Below, piece by piece: positions 1 through 5,266 of a stretch of DNA of 5,266 nucleotides (its first letter is position 1; each line of letters begins with the position of its first letter). A program made the translations under genes and the position numbers. The notes below the pieces were generated by a model. The model was not told where the DNA came from. It was given only the letters and a program-made list of their open reading frames with translations, and ran no database searches. The stretch comes from Bulleidia sp. (GTDB lineage: Bacteria > Bacillota_I > Bacilli_A > Erysipelotrichales > Erysipelotrichaceae): positions 1 to 5,266 of the forward strand of contig JAEDEK010000130.1 in NCBI GenBank assembly GCA_016293365.1. Reading direction: 5' to 3'.

Positions 1-182
1 TTGCATAAGGAAGAAAGTGTGGCATAGATTTTCAGCTTCTGTGAAATGGAATAGGTCGTATCCTTTTCAATGATACGAATTGTGTCATTGACTACCTGAA
101 GCACTTCCATTTCCTCTCCATCCAGTACTGCTTCCATCCTTGTAACAAAGTCATTGGAAATATTCGGATCGTGTTTTGACAT
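1..182 (-). CDS. Unrecognised protein, N-terminal 60 residues only (runs off left edge)
   Basis: An open frame starts at ATG 182-180 and continues without a stop through the left edge, giving 60 codons beginning MSKHDPNISNDF. I do not recognise the family. The visible part is charged, acidic early on (VLDGEEMEV around residues 19-27), shows no signal peptide or membrane segment, and looks mostly helical and cytosolic. It starts 8 bases after the thiI stop. A Shine-Dalgarno-like AAGGTG (192-187) includes two bases of that stop codon and sits 4 bases before the ATG, so it is almost certainly the next gene of the ezrA-desulfurase-thiI operon and probably translationally coupled to thiI. A later in-frame ATG (residue 16) is possible but has no comparable binding site. 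The position suggests, but does not show, a link to tRNA thiolation or division. Confidence 0.75.
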   Translation of the reverse strand, partial: MSKHDPNISNDFVTRMEAVLDGEEMEVLQVVNDTIRIIEKDTTYSISQKLKIYATLSSLC

Positions 183-190
183 ATCTCACC

Positions 191-1384
191 TTACAGGAAA
201 TCTTCATCCTGATGATCTGATTCCGGGGAAACAATCACAATCTCATCGGTATCGACTGCTTCCTGAATCAGTGCTTCATAGTCAAAACGTGCTTCATATT
301 TTTCACTTTTTTCAATGGATGGCTTTGTGACAGGATTTTTCGGATCAAAGATCGTACAGCAGTCCTCGTATGGAAGAATACTTGTTTCATATGTACCGAT
401 CTTTCGGGCAAGATCGATGATTTCAATCTTATCAGAGCAGATCAAAGGACGGAAAACAGGCATGGTACATACACTGTTGATGCAGGCAATGGATTCCAGT
501 GTCTGAGAAGCAACCTGACCAACGGATTCGCCTGTACCGATTGCAAGGCATCTGTTGTTTTCAGCAATCCGCTGTGCCAGACGGAACATCATACGACGCA
601 TCAGTGTCACTGCATATGGATCACCGGCTGTCTTATAGATTTCCAGCTGCAGCTTTGTGAAGTTGACAACATGGACTCGCATATGTCCCTGGTATTCCGA
701 TACCATACCGGCAAGGGAAAGTACCTTCTGCTTTGCTGCTTCACTTGTATACGGCGGGGATGAGAAATGTACCGCCTCAACAAAAAGACCACGTTTCATC
801 AGCTGATATGCCGCAACAGGAGAGTCAATTCCACCTGATAACATCAGCAGAACTCTGCCGTTGATACCACTAGGATATCCACCAGCTCCCTGAATCTTTT
901 CTGATGTGATATAGGCACAGTCGGAATGCACCTCAATGCGGATCGGCAGGTCCGGATTGTGGACATCCACCTTCAGCTGGCTGTTATGCAGAACTGCACC
1001 TGCAACTGCACGGTTGATTTCATCTGAGCGCATCGGATAGGACTTATCATGACGCTTTGTGATGACTTTGAATGTTTTGCAGGAAGATTCCTGGGCAATG
1101 CGGATGCATGTGGCACGAATGGACTGAATATCATTGTCAACTTTCTCGGTAAAGGAGAAAGAAGAAATGCCGAACACCTTCTTCAGCTTTTCCCGGATTA
1201 CATCCTGATCTTCCCCATTCAGACGAATATAGATACGATCGTATGTCTTTGTATATTCCAGGGCAGGATGATCCCTCAGCATGTATTTGACATTGTGGAA
1301 CAGTCTTGCGATGAAATCCTTGCGGTTTTTCCCTTTTGTGGAAAGCTCACCATAACGGATGAGCACAGTATCATATTGAACCAT
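191..1384 (-). CDS. thiI: tRNA 4-thiouridine synthase / thiamine biosynthesis protein ThiI
   Basis: ThiI is a cytosolic enzyme that uses ATP to adenylate U8 of tRNA and then installs sulfur delivered by a cysteine desulfurase, giving 4-thiouridine; in many bacteria it also helps supply sulfur for the thiazole of thiamine. The protein has 397 residues: an N-terminal ferredoxin-like part (about 1-75, opening with the typical LIRYGELSTKGKNR), a THUMP RNA-binding domain (about 75-165), and a PP-loop ATPase domain with the pyrophosphate loop SGGIDSP at 183-189 and the conserved GTGESVGQVASQT at 283-295. Cysteines 342-343 (YEDCC) lie where family members carry the sulfur-transfer cysteine. There is no C-terminal rhodanese domain, so it is the short form usual in Firmicutes (the E. 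coli protein is about 480 residues); it ends in an acidic tail. I chose ATG 1384, not the upstream in-frame ATG at 1423, because MVQYDTVLIRYGEL matches the family N-terminus. The start lies inside the desulfurase gene (14-base overlap). The nearest GGGAG (1402-1398) is 13 bases away, rather far, which suggests coupled reinitiation. Confidence 0.96.
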   Translation of the reverse strand: MVQYDTVLIRYGELSTKGKNRKDFIARLFHNVKYMLRDHPALEYTKTYDRIYIRLNGEDQDVIREKLKKVFGISSFSFTEKVDNDIQSIRATCIRIAQESSCKTFKVITKRHDKSYPMRSDEINRAVAGAVLHNSQLKVDVHNPDLPIRIEVHSDCAYITSEKIQGAGGYPSGINGRVLLMLSGGIDSPVAAYQLMKRGLFVEAVHFSSPPYTSEAAKQKVLSLAGMVSEYQGHMRVHVVNFTKLQLEIYKTAGDPYAVTLMRRMMFRLAQRIAENNRCLAIGTGESVGQVASQTLESIACINSVCTMPVFRPLICSDKIEIIDLARKIGTYETSILPYEDCCTIFDPKNPVTKPSIEKSEKYEARFDYEALIQEAVDTDEIVIVSPESDHQDEDFL

Positions 1385-2501
1385 ATTTTGAAATAATCTC
1401 CCGGCATGCGTCAACAAAGGCATGCACTTCTTCCATAGTATTGTAATACGTCAGTGAAACACGGATACAGCAGCTTGCCCTTCTTGGGGAATAACCCATC
1501 GCGACAAGTACGTAGGATGGATCATTGGATCTGCTGGCACAGGTGGACCTTGCCGAAACCATGAAACCGGCACGATTCAGAGCGTTCTGCATGACTTCCG
1601 ACGGGATTCCTTCATAGGAGAAATTGACCGTGGAAACAACACTGTTTTCCGGACTGTTGATTTCCATCCCATCGATCGTCAGCAACCCTGCAATGAGTTC
1701 ATCTTTCATGGCTTTGATGTGATCGTGATATTTTCTGCCGTTTTCCAGTGCCAGACGCAATGTCCTGGCAAATACCATATTCACCAGGGCATTGCTTGTT
1801 CCTCCCCGCAGTCCGGCTTCCTGCTCTCCACCATTAATCAGCGGTTCAAACGGCACATGCACTTTTCTGACAAGAATGCCGCTGCCTTTCAGACCTTCCA
1901 GTTTATGGGCGGAAATAGAAGCCAGATCGATATTGGACAGATTGACTTCCACTTTACCAATGGCCTGGGTCAGATCACAGTGCATAAAGGCACCGGTATG
2001 TTTTCTGACATATTCAGCGATTTCTTCGATCGGATTGATGGATCCTGTTTCATTGTTGACCCACATCAAAGATACGATGGCAGTATCTTCACATACCGCC
2101 TTCTTCACATCTTCCAAAGATACACATCCATCGGTATTGACAGGAAGATATGTAACACGGTATCCGAATACTCTTTCCATCTGGGCACAGCAGTTGAGGA
2201 TACTGGAATGTTCCACACAGCTTGTGACGATATGCTTTTTATGCGGGGAAGCAAAACAGACACCCTTGATGGCAGATGTATTAGATTCTGAAGAACCGGA
2301 TGTGAACATGATATCATCGCTGTTAACACCCAAAAGCCCGGCGATTGCTCGGCGGGCCTTTTCCATCATACGGAAGATCTCAATGCCTTCATCGTACAGT
2401 GACTCACTGTTGACATAGTATTTGTGAAGGAGTGATTCGTAACTTTTCAGTACTTCCGGATGAATTCTGGATGTACTTGCGCTGTCAAAATATGTTCTCA
2501 T
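1371..2501 (-). CDS. iscS: Cysteine desulfurase, NifS/IscS family (probable dedicated sulfur donor for ThiI)
   Basis: This is a PLP-dependent, cytosolic enzyme that converts L-cysteine to alanine and holds the sulfur as a persulfide on a catalytic cysteine. The 376-residue protein is a full-length fold-type I aminotransferase. Visible active-site features are FTSGSSESN (66-74), His98 in the VEHSS motif that stacks on PLP, the NNETG motif (149-153), Asp176 and Gln179 in HCDLTQA, the PLP-binding Lys200 in SAHK, the GLRGGT loop (230-235), and catalytic Cys321 in RSTCAS followed by PSYVLVAMG. Lying between ezrA and thiI, it fits the Bacillus NifZ role of feeding ThiI more than general Fe-S assembly; no iscU, sufU or other scaffold gene is present. 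Odd points: the usual NPSSxH segment near residue 31 reads NSESLY, and the position after SAHKxxG is Leu204 instead of Pro. The start ATG overlaps the ezrA stop (shared ATGA), with GGGAG (2520-2516) 14 bases upstream. The symbol nifZ would be an equally fair choice. Confidence 0.94.
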   Translation of the reverse strand: MRTYFDSASTSRIHPEVLKSYESLLHKYYVNSESLYDEGIEIFRMMEKARRAIAGLLGVNSDDIMFTSGSSESNTSAIKGVCFASPHKKHIVTSCVEHSSILNCCAQMERVFGYRVTYLPVNTDGCVSLEDVKKAVCEDTAIVSLMWVNNETGSINPIEEIAEYVRKHTGAFMHCDLTQAIGKVEVNLSNIDLASISAHKLEGLKGSGILVRKVHVPFEPLINGGEQEAGLRGGTSNALVNMVFARTLRLALENGRKYHDHIKAMKDELIAGLLTIDGMEINSPENSVVSTVNFSYEGIPSEVMQNALNRAGFMVSARSTCASRSNDPSYVLVAMGYSPRRASCCIRVSLTYYNTMEEVHAFVDACREIISKYGSI

Positions 2502-4225
2502 GCGCCTTTAGCATTCTCCCTGATCATGGATTCATAGTTTCCTGGATGAATCTTTTCAATCGTTGCGATGGCAGTTGTCAGAGCCTGTGTATATTCCCCA
2601 TTCCGGAAGCATAGCTCACTTCTTGTCAGTTCGGAATCAATATCCGCATATGTGGAACGGTATCTGTTTCCAAATACAATCGTATTTTCCACCATGACAA
2701 CCGTACCGACAACATTGTTGACGTTGTTATAAAGCTTATAGATGAAATCCAGTGCTTCCTGCAGGATGGAAGAAACAACCTGAATATTGATTGGTGTCTG
2801 TTCCAGAAGTCCTGTCAACTGTTCGATATAATGGTCGGCCTGATCCATGTCTTCACGGAATGTATCGGAAATGTTCGGCAGTTTGTATTTACGGATCTTG
2901 ACTGTCATCTGATTCATGATGATCTGCAGCTTGACCAGTTCTTTGCGGATGCGGTCTTCATCATTGACAGCAGACTGCAGTTTGTTTCTCATGATGACAA
3001 GAGAGTCATTACATGCAGACAGTGAAGTCTTCAGTTCATTCATGGATAACATGACAGAGCTTGCCGGCATCTGATAGATACCGTTGCTGTTGGCAAACTT
3101 GGAAAGCTGAGGTCCGATTGTCTTCAGATCGTCTTCATCTTTTTCCAGCTGTGCACTCATTCCTTCCAGACCGAACTTGACAGAAGAAGAATCAAGTCCC
3201 TTGGCAACCGCTTCATAGTTGTCAACTGCCTGTTCATACAGTTCCTTTGTGGATTTATATGCAGACTTCATCTGATCATATGCACCTGCTTCATTGCGTA
3301 CCGCATCAAGCATCTGATTCAGTCTTGCCTTGCATGTTGTAAAGTTTTCTTCGATGCCATCTGTTTTACATGTGGCAAGGCTGATCATGTCATCATTGAG
3401 CATCTTTTCAACAACGGAAAGATTCTTTTCCACTTCCAGATGTTTGAGATAGACGCCCTTTGCACGGTTTCTGGAAAATTCCTTACGCAGAGTTTCAATC
3501 AGATTCGGAATCACGCCTCTGCCATCTTCCAGCAGGGATGGCATCGTGACAAGGATCTGATCGATTTCCTTCATGTTTTCCTGAATGGATTTCAGTTCAT
3601 CGGCAGCCTTGTCATAATCACCGGAAAATGTCCAGTCTTCGAAAGTTGAAAACATCTTTTCCGTATCACTGATTCTTGATTCCACATATTCCCAGCAATA
3701 GGAAAGATGCGAAGCATTTTCCTGCGCTGAGGACTTCAGTGCACGGAATCTGTTTTTCAGGCTTGTTGCATCCTGTCTCTGCTTGTTGTCCTTTGCCAGA
3801 ATCTCATCAAGCATGACATCCAGTTCGTGAACTTCCTTGTCTGTCAGTGTGATGTCTTTTTCAAGGTTTCTCATCATCTCATCAGCTTTACGCAGCTGAC
3901 CAACAAGAATGGCATCTTCACATTCCGCCATGTGACCGGAAATGCCGGCGATGGCAGCCTGAGACAGATCAAACAGACGCCCAGCCTCTTCCGCTCTTCT
4001 GGCTGTTTCGGAATTTCCCTTGGCAAGGGCTCTTGCCTTGGTGATCTTAACCGTCAAAGGCACGGATTTGATGTCGTTGTATTTCTGTTCCAACTCTTCC
4101 AGTTCCTGTCTGTAATGTTTTGTTCTTACTTTTTCTACAATCAGCCATACGGTAAGTAAGACAACCAGTACTGCTATCGCTATGACAACTCTGATATCAG
4201 AGATAACACTTAAAAATTTATTCAT
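2498..4225 (-). CDS. ezrA: Septation ring formation regulator EzrA
   Basis: EzrA is a membrane-anchored cytoplasmic protein that binds FtsZ, prevents extra Z-rings at the poles, and helps coordinate division with wall synthesis. The 575-residue product (about 560-570 in Bacillus and Staphylococcus) has the family layout: a short N-terminus, one hydrophobic segment at 11-30, a positively charged stretch just after it (EKVRTKHYRQ) consistent with a cytoplasmic body, then about 540 residues of charged helical heptad-like sequence corresponding to the spectrin-like repeats. Near the C-terminus VENTIVFGNRYRS (512-524) corresponds to the so-called QNR patch needed for midcell localisation, with the usual first Gln replaced by Gly (GNR). 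The tail with GEYTQALTTAIATIEKIHPG also fits the family. The start at 4225 is set by AGAGGTG (4237-4231), 5 bases upstream. It is the first gene of the minus-strand operon, transcribed away from rpsD, and its stop overlaps the desulfurase start by 4 bases. Confidence 0.95.
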   Translation of the reverse strand: MNKFLSVISDIRVVIAIAVLVVLLTVWLIVEKVRTKHYRQELEELEQKYNDIKSVPLTVKITKARALAKGNSETARRAEEAGRLFDLSQAAIAGISGHMAECEDAILVGQLRKADEMMRNLEKDITLTDKEVHELDVMLDEILAKDNKQRQDATSLKNRFRALKSSAQENASHLSYCWEYVESRISDTEKMFSTFEDWTFSGDYDKAADELKSIQENMKEIDQILVTMPSLLEDGRGVIPNLIETLRKEFSRNRAKGVYLKHLEVEKNLSVVEKMLNDDMISLATCKTDGIEENFTTCKARLNQMLDAVRNEAGAYDQMKSAYKSTKELYEQAVDNYEAVAKGLDSSSVKFGLEGMSAQLEKDEDDLKTIGPQLSKFANSNGIYQMPASSVMLSMNELKTSLSACNDSLVIMRNKLQSAVNDEDRIRKELVKLQIIMNQMTVKIRKYKLPNISDTFREDMDQADHYIEQLTGLLEQTPINIQVVSSILQEALDFIYKLYNNVNNVVGTVVMVENTIVFGNRYRSTYADIDSELTRSELCFRNGEYTQALTTAIATIEKIHPGNYESMIRENAKGA

Positions 4226-4237
4226 GAGGGCACCTCT
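4226..4237 (-). promoter_or_regulatory. ezrA ribosome binding site with possible self-masking hairpin
   Basis: On the minus strand AGAGGTG (4237-4231) is a good Shine-Dalgarno sequence 5 bases before the ezrA ATG. The core GAGG (4236-4233) is exactly complementary to CCTC (4229-4226), which directly precedes the ATG, with a TGC loop between. The pairing is seen directly; whether a 4-bp hairpin has any effect in the cell is inference. Confidence 0.75.
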
Positions 4238-4253
4238 ATTAATTCACAGAACA

Positions 4254-4282
4254 ATAGTATCAAAAATTAACGGTTTTGAACA
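4254..4282 (-). promoter_or_regulatory. Candidate sigma-A promoter for the ezrA operon
   Basis: Reading the minus strand, TACTAT (4259-4254) is a plausible -10 box preceded by TG one base upstream (4262-4261), an extended -10 element. A weak -35, TGTTCA (4282-4277, 3 of 6 consensus bases), lies 17 bases upstream. Transcription would begin near 4247, giving a short leader of about 20 bases before the ezrA ATG. No better candidate is visible on this strand in the interval, but the match is modest. Confidence 0.45.
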
Positions 4283-4305
4283 TACATATTCACGTCCAAA
4301 AACCG
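4271..4305. repeat. Inverted repeat CGGTTTT...AAAACCG over the ezrA -35 region
   Basis: CGGTTTT (4271-4277) and AAAACCG (4299-4305) are perfect 7-base inverted arms separated by 21 bases. The spacing of about 28 bases between arm starts is near three helical turns, so a dimeric regulator could bind one DNA face, and the dyad overlaps the proposed -35 of the ezrA promoter. There is no U-tract, so it is not a terminator. I cannot match it to a named operator; chance is possible in AT-rich DNA. Confidence 0.4.
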
Positions 4306-4355
4306 GTGATCCACCATGAAATGCCTTAAATATGCACAAAATTCGAATTCCATGA

Positions 4356-4384
4356 TTGACTTTGAAAAACTTTACACATATAAT
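4356..4384 (+). promoter_or_regulatory. Strong sigma-A promoter for rpsD
   Basis: TTGACT (4356-4361) and TATAAT (4379-4384) are separated by 17 bases, an almost perfect housekeeping promoter. The DNA just upstream is AT-rich (4326-4349) and includes the 10-base palindrome AATTCGAATT (4340-4349), consistent with an UP-like element. Transcription should begin near 4391. A strong promoter fits a ribosomal protein gene. Its mean distance from the opposing ezrA promoter is about 100 bases, so the two units are divergent and do not overlap. Confidence 0.88.
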
Positions 4385-4487
4385 AATTCAGCGTGAAAAT
4401 AATAGCAGCTTGCAGAGTCATGCATCAGGCGTTGTTAACAGTAAAGCTGTCGGGAAAGTAACTGAGCTGCATTCAGCGAACACCACC

Positions 4488-4527
4488 ATAACAACACCCT
4501 GCATCGATGATCTGTACCTGTTGTTGT
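4488..4527 (+). promoter_or_regulatory. Hairpin in rpsD leader just upstream of the ribosome binding site
   Basis: AACAACA (4490-4496) pairs with TGTTGTT (4519-4525), extended by a U-G and an A-U pair to 9 bp. Inside, 4500-4503 can pair with 4513-4516 across a small pyrimidine-rich internal loop. The stem ends 16 bases before AGGAGG, so it does not mask that site but could position it or act as a switchable element. Confidence 0.5.
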
Positions 4528-4543
4528 TTCGCCAATGTCATAT

Positions 4544-4549
4544 AGGAGG
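4544..4549 (+). promoter_or_regulatory. rpsD ribosome binding site AGGAGG
   Basis: This is a perfect Shine-Dalgarno hexamer with 9 bases between it and the ATG at 4559. It fixes the start codon and indicates efficient translation. It overlaps the TAG stop (4543-4545) of a 12-codon cysteine-rich reading frame in the leader. Confidence 0.93.
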
Positions 4550-4558
4550 AAATAACAC

Positions 4559-5161
4559 ATGGCACGTTACACAGGACCTGTATGGAAGAAGGCCAGACGT
4601 CTGTCCTTCTCCGTTCTTGAAACAGGTGAAGAGCTTAAGAAGAGAACTTATGCTCCTGGTCAGCATGGACCAACAAAGCGCATCAAATTAAGTGGTTACG
4701 GAACACAGCTCCGCGAAAAGCAGAGAATCCGTATCATGTACGGTCTGAATGAAAGACAGTTCGCAAATCTGTTTGCCAAGGCATCCAAGATGGATGGTAT
4801 GGCAGGTGTAAACTTCCTGGTACTGCTGGAAAGCAGACTGGATAACCTGGTTTACCGCATGGGCTTTGCCAAGACACGTAAGGCAGCAAGACAGCTTGTC
4901 AACCATGGTCATATCGAAGTTGACGGAAAGAAGCTTGACATCCCAAGTGCTGAAATTAAGCCTGGTCAGGTCATCGCTGTCCGCGAAAACGCAAGAAACT
5001 TCGCTGTCATCAACGAATCTCTGGAAGGATGCATTTCCACACCTGCATTTGTTGAAGTAGACAAGGAAAACAAGAAGGGAACATATCTGAGAACTCCTGA
5101 AAGAAACGAACTCAATCAGGAAATCAACGAATCCCTCGTCGTCGAATACTACAACCGTTAA
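4559..5161 (+). CDS. rpsD: Small ribosomal subunit protein S4 (uS4)
   Basis: S4 is a primary assembly protein of the 30S subunit. It binds the 5' domain of 16S rRNA, contributes to decoding fidelity and the helicase activity at the mRNA entry channel, and in Bacillus represses its own synthesis. The 200-residue protein is full length. Its N-terminal part opens MARYTGPVWKKARR and contains the conserved YAPGQHGP (31-38); an S4 RNA-binding domain follows (about 91-150, SRLDNLVYRMGFAKTRKAARQLVNHGHI). The CxxC-type zinc-binding cysteines of the zinc-containing form are absent: Trp9 and Ala12 occupy the region, and the only cysteine is Cys158. It is therefore the zinc-independent paralogue type. 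The gene stands alone between its own promoter and terminators, not in the alpha operon with rpsM, rpsK and rpoA, which is the Bacillus-like arrangement and agrees with self-regulation through its leader. Confidence 0.98.
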   Translation: MARYTGPVWKKARRLSFSVLETGEELKKRTYAPGQHGPTKRIKLSGYGTQLREKQRIRIMYGLNERQFANLFAKASKMDGMAGVNFLVLLESRLDNLVYRMGFAKTRKAARQLVNHGHIEVDGKKLDIPSAEIKPGQVIAVRENARNFAVINESLEGCISTPAFVEVDKENKKGTYLRTPERNELNQEINESLVVEYYNR

Positions 5162-5170
5162 TCGATGCAG

Positions 5171-5197
5171 AAAAAGCCGTAGAAATACGGTTTTTTT
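5171..5197 (+). terminator. Intrinsic terminator 1 after rpsD
   Basis: CCGTA (5177-5181) pairs with TACGG (5186-5190) around a GAAA tetraloop, followed by seven T (5191-5197). Five upstream A and one G extend the stem into the T-tract through A-U and one G-U pair. It begins 9 bases after the rpsD stop. The GC core is short, so some readthrough into the next hairpin is plausible. Confidence 0.88.
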
Positions 5198-5205
5198 CAT
5201 ACATG

Positions 5206-5243
5206 AAAAAGGTTCAGCATTTCAATGTATGCTGAGCCTTTTT
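5206..5243. terminator. Intrinsic terminator 2, probably bidirectional
   Basis: AAAAAGGTTCAGCAT (5206-5220) pairs with ATGCTGAGCCTTTTT (5229-5243) over 15 bp with one G-U and an 8-base loop. The A-tract on one side and T-tract on the other make it a terminator on both strands, either as a back-up for rpsD or for a convergent gene to the right. The remaining bases (5244-5266) contain possible minus-strand stop codons but are too short to show such a gene. Confidence 0.88.
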
Positions 5244-5266
5244 ATCATCAGTCAAGATCTCTTCCC

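Larger units (their letters stand above)
4391..4558 (+). ncRNA. rpsD 5' leader, probable S4-binding autoregulatory RNA
   Basis: From the predicted start to the ATG there are about 168 untranslated bases, far longer than needed for initiation. In Bacillus, S4 represses its own gene by binding a structured leader, so this is the natural interpretation. Complementary segments seen here are 4420-4428 with 4462-4472 (9 pairs around a two-base bulge at 4466-4467); a small hairpin 4438-4441 with 4447-4450 inside it, next to GTTA/TAAC (4434-4437 with 4459-4462); and a 9-bp hairpin 4488-4496 with 4519-4527 (one G-U). The segment 4428-4436 can instead pair with 4490-4498, giving a mutually exclusive fold. 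There is no U-tract, so control at translation is more likely than attenuation. I could not run a covariance-model search, so assignment to the S4 leader family rests on position and foldability. Confidence 0.6.

Noticed and set aside
1385..1423. Upstream ATG at 1423 as the thiI start
   Set aside because: It would add 13 residues (MPLLTHAGRLFQN) not matching the family, whereas ATG 1384 gives the typical ThiI N-terminus.
1719..2418. Long plus-strand open frames opposite the desulfurase gene
   Set aside because: They are mirror frames of a well-supported conserved gene, have no ribosome binding sites and show no recognisable protein features.
4420..4461. 13-codon frame MHQALLTVKLSGK in the rpsD leader as a leader peptide
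   Set aside because: There is no ribosome binding site before it and no unusual composition; it lies within the segments expected to fold as the S4 target.
4391..4558. T-box or other known metabolite riboswitch in the rpsD leader
   Set aside because: There is no T-box consensus, no terminator-antiterminator pair and no riboswitch motif I recognise; a ribosomal protein leader is the simpler reading.
4688..5200. 170-codon minus-strand frame opposite rpsD
   Set aside because: It lies antisense to the highly conserved rpsD and begins inside the rpsD terminator; its composition is what the antisense frame of this gene would give.
5244..5266. C-terminal end of a convergent minus-strand gene
   Set aside because: Minus-strand TGA codons at 5254-5252 and 5250-5248 could end such a gene, and the symmetrical terminator hints at one, but 23 bases cannot support a call.
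1..5266. CRISPR arrays, insertion sequences, tRNA genes, defence or toxin-antitoxin systems
   Set aside because: No spaced direct repeats, transposase-like frames, cloverleaf segments or paired small genes are visible; the window is almost fully occupied by core genes.

Overview
The window looks like core chromosome from a low-to-moderate GC Firmicute, in or near the Bacilli/Erysipelotrichia. The basis is a recognisable EzrA (a division regulator restricted to this part of the Firmicutes), a ThiI without a rhodanese domain, a zinc-free ribosomal protein S4, strong AGGAGG-type ribosome binding sites and a consensus sigma-A promoter. Erysipelotrichales is my best guess from the look of the S4 and EzrA proteins; it is an inference, not a search result.

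Layout: two divergent transcription units share a 333-base control region (4226-4558). On the minus strand, reading leftwards, ezrA (4225-2498), a NifS/IscS-family cysteine desulfurase (2501-1371), thiI (1384-191) and an unrecognised ORF running off the left edge (182-1) form one tightly packed operon. Successive genes overlap by 4 bases, overlap by 14 bases, and lie 8 bases apart. On the plus strand, rpsD (4559-5161) has its own strong promoter (4356-4384), a roughly 168-base structured leader that is probably the target for S4 feedback control, and two consecutive terminator hairpins (5171-5197 and 5206-5243). The second is symmetrical enough to work in both directions. The last 23 bases hold nothing assignable.

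How the genes work together: the desulfurase takes sulfur from cysteine as a persulfide and passes it to ThiI, which adenylates tRNA and makes 4-thiouridine at position 8; ThiI can also feed thiazole synthesis for thiamine. EzrA, a membrane-anchored modulator of FtsZ ring assembly, is carried on the same message. The ezrA-desulfurase-thiI order beside rpsD is, from memory, also seen in Bacillus, so it is conserved synteny and not a new cluster.

I found no mobile element, CRISPR array, tRNA/rRNA gene or credible new multi-gene system. The items most worth a second look are the alternative pairings and a cysteine-rich mini-ORF in the rpsD leader, the uncharacterised ORF coupled to thiI, and departures from usual family motifs in the desulfurase.
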